NCBI GenBank assembly: GCA_964636895.1
Contig: CAZWUW010000042.1
Span: 1 to 26,751 of the forward strand
From: CAZWUW01 sp964636895
Lineage (GTDB): Bacteria > Bacillota > Thermincolia > Thermincolales > CAZWUW01
Length of the DNA: 26,751 bases
Direction of reading: 5' to 3'
Shown: positions 23,252 through 26,751 of the stretch, piece by piece
How the letters are laid out: each line of letters opens with the position of its first letter
Position numbering within the stretch: the first letter of the stretch is position 1
Made by a program: the position numbers and the translations under genes
Notes under the pieces: generated by a model
What the model was told of the DNA's origin: nothing
The model's database searches: none
What the model saw: only the letters and a program-made list of their open reading frames with translations

Positions 23252-24010
23252 TTATCCAAACCGGCCGGTAATGTAGTCCTCTGTACGCTGATCCCGGGGT
23301 CGGGTAAAAATGGTCTCAGTCTCATCAAACTCCACCATTTCACCGTTTAGGAAGTAAGCGGTATAATCGGAAACCCGGGCTGCCTGCTGCATGTTGTGAG
23401 TAACAATGATAATGGTGTATTTCTTTTTCAAATCCACCATTAATTCTTCAATTTTCAGCGTGGAAATAGGGTCAAGGGCGGAGGACGGTTCATCCATCAG
23501 CAGCACTTCCGGCTCCACGGCCAGCAGCCTGGCGATGCAAAGGCGCTGTTGCTGACCACCGGACAACCCCATAGCGGGTTTTTTCAGCCGGTCACAAACC
23601 TAATCCCAAGGCGCCGCATTTTTTAACCTCTTTGCCACAGTTTCATCCAGCAGGTGTCGGTCCTTGAGCCCGTGAATGGGGGGACCGTAAGCAATATTAT
23701 CATAAACGCTCATGGGAAAAGGATTGGGCCGCTGAAACACCATGCCAACCCGCTTACGCAAATGCACCACATCAACCTCGGGAGCATAAATATTCTGGTT
23801 ATCAACTATTACTTCACCGTTAATCTTAACATTATCAATCAGATCATTCATCCGGTTCAGTACACGCAAAAAAGTAGATTTTCCGCATCCCGACGGTCCT
23901 ATGAGGGCCGTTACACAATTTGGCTTGATGTAAAGGTTAACGTCCTTTAATGCATGCTGGTCGCCATAAAAAAGGTTAAGATTATTTACATTGATTTTGT
24001 GCCCTTCCAA
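23252..24010 (-). pseudogene. pstB: pstB, phosphate ABC transporter ATPase with an in-frame TAG
   Basis: Full-length PstB sequence (252 codons from the TTG at 24010, AAGGGAGGG about 6 nt upstream) is interrupted by one TAG at 23602-23600. Before it are Walker A (GPSGCGKST) and the Q-loop (GMVFQRPNPFP) up to LKNAAPWD. After it, in the same frame, come VCDRLKKPA, the signature GLSGGQQQRLCIAR, Walker B (VLLMDEP) and THNMQQAARV. The family has WDEVKDRL at this point, so the TAG replaces a GAG glutamate codon by one base change. The N-terminal part lacks the signature motif and cannot work alone. Sequencing error, a true nonsense mutation or readthrough are the options. No pstS, pstC or pstA lies upstream. 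Confidence 0.85.
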
Positions 24011-24092
24011 CGCTTGCCCTCCCTTATTCCACACCTTGTGGGGAAAACATAAACCGACCTCTCTTAGCTTATCAAAGAAATGTTATTTATTC

Positions 24093-24119
24093 ATTATAGC
24101 CGTGTTAACTTTGTGTTAA
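24093..24119 (-). promoter_or_regulatory. PhoP-box promoter of pstB-phoU
   Basis: On minus, two perfect TTAACA repeats (24119-24114 and 24108-24103) are 11 bp apart, as in Bacillus PhoP boxes (TTAACA-N5-TTAACA). They end 4 bp before a perfect TATAAT (24098-24093). No -35 box is present; the PhoP box takes its place, the arrangement of a PhoP-activated promoter. Confidence 0.75.
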
Positions 24120-24205
24120 GTAATGAACGCTGTGTGCGTGGTGTGTTTTTTTCAAGATTTTTATTCAACATTTATTTGCAAATTCCTCTATTTTTGAGTC
24201 GTGAA

Positions 24206-24640
24206 TTATTCTTCAAAATGCAAGGCCACTCCCATACAGCTCTGCACACAGGCCGGGACAAGGCCTGCTTCCAGCCGATGCATACACATTGTACACTTGG
24301 CGGCTTTATTTTTTTGCCGGTCAAAACTCATGGCCTTAAACGGACAAGCCTCAACACAGGCCCGGCAACCAGTACATTTATTTTCGGCAAGCATTACAAT
24401 ACCCCTTTTTTCCTCTTTTAATAAAGCCCCGGCCGGGCAGACCTTGATGCATGCGGACTGGGCGCAGTGCCGGCAAGCCACGAATTTATAGTTTTTAATC
24501 AGCCGGGGATATTCACCTGCCAGGCTGCCGGTAACCACTCGCCATTTAACTCCCACCGGCAAATCATGCTCCTGCTTGCAGGCCCCTTCACAGGCCCTGC
24601 AACCGATACAGCGACGGGAATTAAAGTTTATCTTGGCCAT
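24206..24640 (-). CDS. Ferredoxin-type subunit with four [4Fe-4S] clusters
   Basis: This 144-residue DmsB/PsrB/HycB-type electron-transfer protein has 16 cysteines in four groups. These are CIGCRACEGAC (11-21), CRHCAQSACIKVC, CTGCRACVEAC and CTMC-PACVQSC. There is no signal peptide, so it acts in the cytoplasm unless carried by a partner. GAGGTGG lies 7 nt before the ATG, and the gene overlaps the molybdenum subunit gene by 20 nt, so the two proteins are made together. A NrfD/PsrC-type membrane subunit would be expected next in a polysulfide or DMSO reductase operon, but a Pho-regulated unit follows instead. Confidence 0.92.
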   Translation of the reverse strand: MAKINFNSRRCIGCRACEGACKQEHDLPVGVKWRVVTGSLAGEYPRLIKNYKFVACRHCAQSACIKVCPAGALLKEEKRGIVMLAENKCTGCRACVEACPFKAMSFDRQKNKAAKCTMCMHRLEAGLVPACVQSCMGVALHFEE

Positions 24641-26747
24641 GCTGCGCCACCTCTGCTTTACTCACCCTGACCCGGGCTTCTTTATTTATAGCCTGTCCGG
24701 ACAATGCTTCCGCCTTGCCTGCATAAAAAATGTTCAAAGCTGTTCCCTTGCCGACAGCTACTCTGCCAAAACCCCGATGACCAAACCCGTAAGCCATGCC
24801 TACAGCTTCGGGATGAATTTCGGGCGTTATTTCCAGGGTTGCATACCCGCTGCCGGTGGCGGATTCTATCTTAACCCGCTCTCCGTTTTGTAAACCCAGC
24901 CGTTGTGCGGTCACTGGGTGCATGCATAGCGGATTATCCCCCCGCATTTCCATCAGCCAGGGATTATTCTGGGTTCTGGTATGTGTATGCTCAACACTCT
25001 TCCAGTTAATCAGCGCCAGGGGGTAATCCTTGTTTTGCTCCGTATCCGGCAGCCCAGGGTCAGGTAGGGGATTAAAGCCTTTTTCGACCATGGCCCGGGA
25101 AAAAAACTCAAATTTACCTGTGGAGGTGGCAAAACCCCGCTCAAGATATTTATGAAAACAGGTCGGACCTCTGTTCCAAACCGCTCCCGGCAAGTTTTTT
25201 AGTTCATCCAGCGAGATCCCCGCGCCGGCTCGCAGTTCGGCATCCAAATAATCCTCATAACTCATGGCAAAACCCGGCAAACCCAGCCGCCGGGCTAAGG
25301 CCATGATAAATTCATATTCCGCAGGTCCGTCGTGACAGGGTTGAACCACCGGTTGGCGTAAGGAAACAGATGCAAAATTAACCCAGTTGGCGGTCAAGTC
25401 ATACCTCTCAAGAAAGTGAGTTCCCGGTATTACCAGGTCGGCAAGAGCCGCTGTTTCTGAAAGGTAAGGGTCAACAGCCATAACAAACTCCATTTCACGC
25501 AACGCCCTGATACTTTTTTCAGTATTGGGCACCGACATAATAAAATTCTGAAAAACAAATACCGCCGCTCTGGGCTGATAAGGCTTTCCGGTAAGCATCG
25601 CTTCCCTGGCCTCAACATAAACCCCGGAACTATGGGCAAAGGGATATTTGCTCCCCCGTCCATCAACCCTCGGCGCCTTGATTTCCGGCCAGGCCGCTAA
25701 AGGCTGGCGATGCCTGGGCTGAACTCTGGCCGGCAGCATCATATTTCCTTTACCATCAATCTGACCAGTTAACCCCAACAGCATGGCAATGGCTCTGGTG
25801 GCCTCAGTCCCGGCGGAGTAATGGGATACCCCGCTCCAGGTATCCACCACAGCCGGCTTGCTAGCCGCCAGTTCCCTGGCCAGCCGGCGCATGGTTGCTG
25901 CAGGCACCCCGGTAATTTCCGCGGCCCATTCCGGGGTTTTCCCGGCCACATGTTCGGCATATGCCGAAAAACCTACCGTCCAATGGTCAATAAACTCTTT
26001 ATTATATAGCTTTTCCGTCACTATTACATGACCCATGGCCAAGGCCATAACGCCATCGGTTCCCGGACGGATAGGCACCCATTCACTTGCTTTAGCAGCC
26101 GTGGCTGTAAAAACCGGGTCAACCACCACCAGCCTGGCACCCTTTTCCACGGCAGTCATAAGAGCCGCCGGGAGATAAGCCCATTTTACAGCTGCTAAGG
26201 GGTTCCAGCCAAAAAGGAGTATATAGCCGGCATTTGCCAGGTCGGCGATGGGCCGTTCGTCCCCCAGAACCAGCTTAAACCCGGCCTTTCTGGCTGCATC
26301 GCACAGATTGGCATGATTCAAATAATTGGGCGTACCATAGGCCCGGCAAAAATCCTGCTGGATATGGACAAAAGAATGGTCTTCACTAAACCACAGCAAG
26401 CTTTCCGGACCATACCTGGCTTTAATTCCAGCCAGTTTTTCGGCCGCCAGGTCCAGTGCATCCTCCCAGCTTATCGCCTCCCAGCCCTTATCCCCCTTAC
26501 GCCTTAAAGGCTGTTGCAGCCGGTCAGGGTCATAAAGCTGTTTAATGGCGCTGAGTCCCTTAGGACACATCCTGGCCCCCCGGCTTTTTTCCCTGATAAA
26601 ATCCTCATAGACATTAGCAATACCAATAGGATTTTCCGTATTTGGTTCCAGTTTGACTACTTTACCGTCCACAACGTGGGCCAAGACCCCGGTTTGACCA
26701 CCACAGGCATTACAGCAAGTTGGAATTATCCTGGTTTTCGGTTGCAT
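24621..26747 (-). CDS. Molybdopterin oxidoreductase catalytic subunit (DMSO-reductase superfamily)
   Basis: This 708-residue protein has the domain order of the superfamily. An N-terminal Fe-S segment (1-65) is followed by the bis-MGD domains (LLFGWNPLAAVKWAYL, RLVVVDPVFTATAAKAS, IRPGTDGVMALAMGHV) and the C-terminal molydopterin-binding domain (GERVKIESATGSG). The probable Mo ligand is Cys149 in NHANLCDAARKAG, as in the thiosulfate/polysulfide reductase and nitrate reductase groups. The substrate is unknown. The Fe-S motif reads C12-x2-C15-x3-Thr19 with Cys61, so the expected third cysteine is absent. No Tat signal is visible. The ATG is 4 bp from the window edge, so the ribosome site, or an earlier start, cannot be judged. 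Confidence 0.88.
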   Translation of the reverse strand: MQPKTRIIPTCCNACGGQTGVLAHVVDGKVVKLEPNTENPIGIANVYEDFIREKSRGARMCPKGLSAIKQLYDPDRLQQPLRRKGDKGWEAISWEDALDLAAEKLAGIKARYGPESLLWFSEDHSFVHIQQDFCRAYGTPNYLNHANLCDAARKAGFKLVLGDERPIADLANAGYILLFGWNPLAAVKWAYLPAALMTAVEKGARLVVVDPVFTATAAKASEWVPIRPGTDGVMALAMGHVIVTEKLYNKEFIDHWTVGFSAYAEHVAGKTPEWAAEITGVPAATMRRLARELAASKPAVVDTWSGVSHYSAGTEATRAIAMLLGLTGQIDGKGNMMLPARVQPRHRQPLAAWPEIKAPRVDGRGSKYPFAHSSGVYVEAREAMLTGKPYQPRAAVFVFQNFIMSVPNTEKSIRALREMEFVMAVDPYLSETAALADLVIPGTHFLERYDLTANWVNFASVSLRQPVVQPCHDGPAEYEFIMALARRLGLPGFAMSYEDYLDAELRAGAGISLDELKNLPGAVWNRGPTCFHKYLERGFATSTGKFEFFSRAMVEKGFNPLPDPGLPDTEQNKDYPLALINWKSVEHTHTRTQNNPWLMEMRGDNPLCMHPVTAQRLGLQNGERVKIESATGSGYATLEITPEIHPEAVGMAYGFGHRGFGRVAVGKGTALNIFYAGKAEALSGQAINKEARVRVSKAEVAQHGQDKL

Positions 26748-26751
26748 GGTT

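Noticed and set aside
23600..23602. TAG in pstB as a pyrrolysine or other recoded codon
   Set aside because: The site is a surface glutamate in the family, no recoding signal is evident, and TAG ends several intact genes in this window. A point mutation or sequencing error is simpler.
1..26751. CRISPR arrays, insertion sequences, tRNA or rRNA genes, integrase or phage genes
   Set aside because: Reading both strands showed no direct-repeat array, terminal inverted repeats with a transposase, or RNA genes other than the T-box leader.

Overview
The window looks like chromosomal DNA of a spore-forming, anaerobic Firmicute, most likely Desulfotomaculum/Pelotomaculum-like (Peptococcaceae sensu lato). 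This is inferred from gene content: an alpha/beta-type SASP gene next to a complete gerA-type germination operon, the conserved division block hlyD-yggS-sepF-proC-yggT-ylmH-divIVA, a T-box leader before ileS, and a molybdopterin oxidoreductase with a 16-Cys ferredoxin. Many genes have AGGAGG-type ribosome sites with TTG or GTG starts. No species name can be given from the sequence alone.

Layout. 1-1480: a ThiF/MoeB-type E1 enzyme cut by the window edge and a CBS-CBS-PAS sensor protein, both on minus. 1630-2755: a lone fold-type I aminotransferase on plus. 2800-7440: a drug-response-like patch. It holds an autoregulated TetR gene overlapping a rifampin-phosphotransferase/PEP-synthase-like gene (plus), a convergent GyrI-like ligand-binding protein, a YjbR/MmcQ protein, and remnants of a second TetR-type locus that keeps its promoter and operator. 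7468-7806: an ArsC-like protein. 7959-12121: the spore block SASP-gerA-gerC-gerB on plus. 12153-12683: a rhodanese lipoprotein under a promoter with a CsoR/CstR-like dyad at its start point. 12800-22045: the division/translation block on minus, running hlyD, yggS, sepF, proC, yggT, ylmH, divIVA, yggU, a nucleoside-phosphorylase-like gene, T-box-ileS, and a small Cys-rich protein. 22212-22436: an unrecognised 74-residue protein. 22537-24119: phoU and a pstB interrupted by an in-frame TAG, behind a PhoP-box promoter. 24206-26747: ferredoxin and molybdopterin oxidoreductase subunits.

Regulation is unusually readable. There are several good sigma-A promoters with 17-bp spacers, sigma-H-like promoters before divIVA and the 74-residue gene (both carrying GTCGAAT, which also matches a Spo0A box), a TetR operator, a PhoP box, a CsoR-type dyad and an Ile T-box. 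There is also a ribosome site separated from its start codon by a perfect hairpin.

The strongest points for a second look are that structured ribosome site (16893-16930), the amber codon in pstB, the tetR-rph-like pair, the Cys-to-Thr change in the Fe-S motif of the molybdoenzyme, and the sporulation-type promoters. No CRISPR array, phage or insertion sequence was seen.
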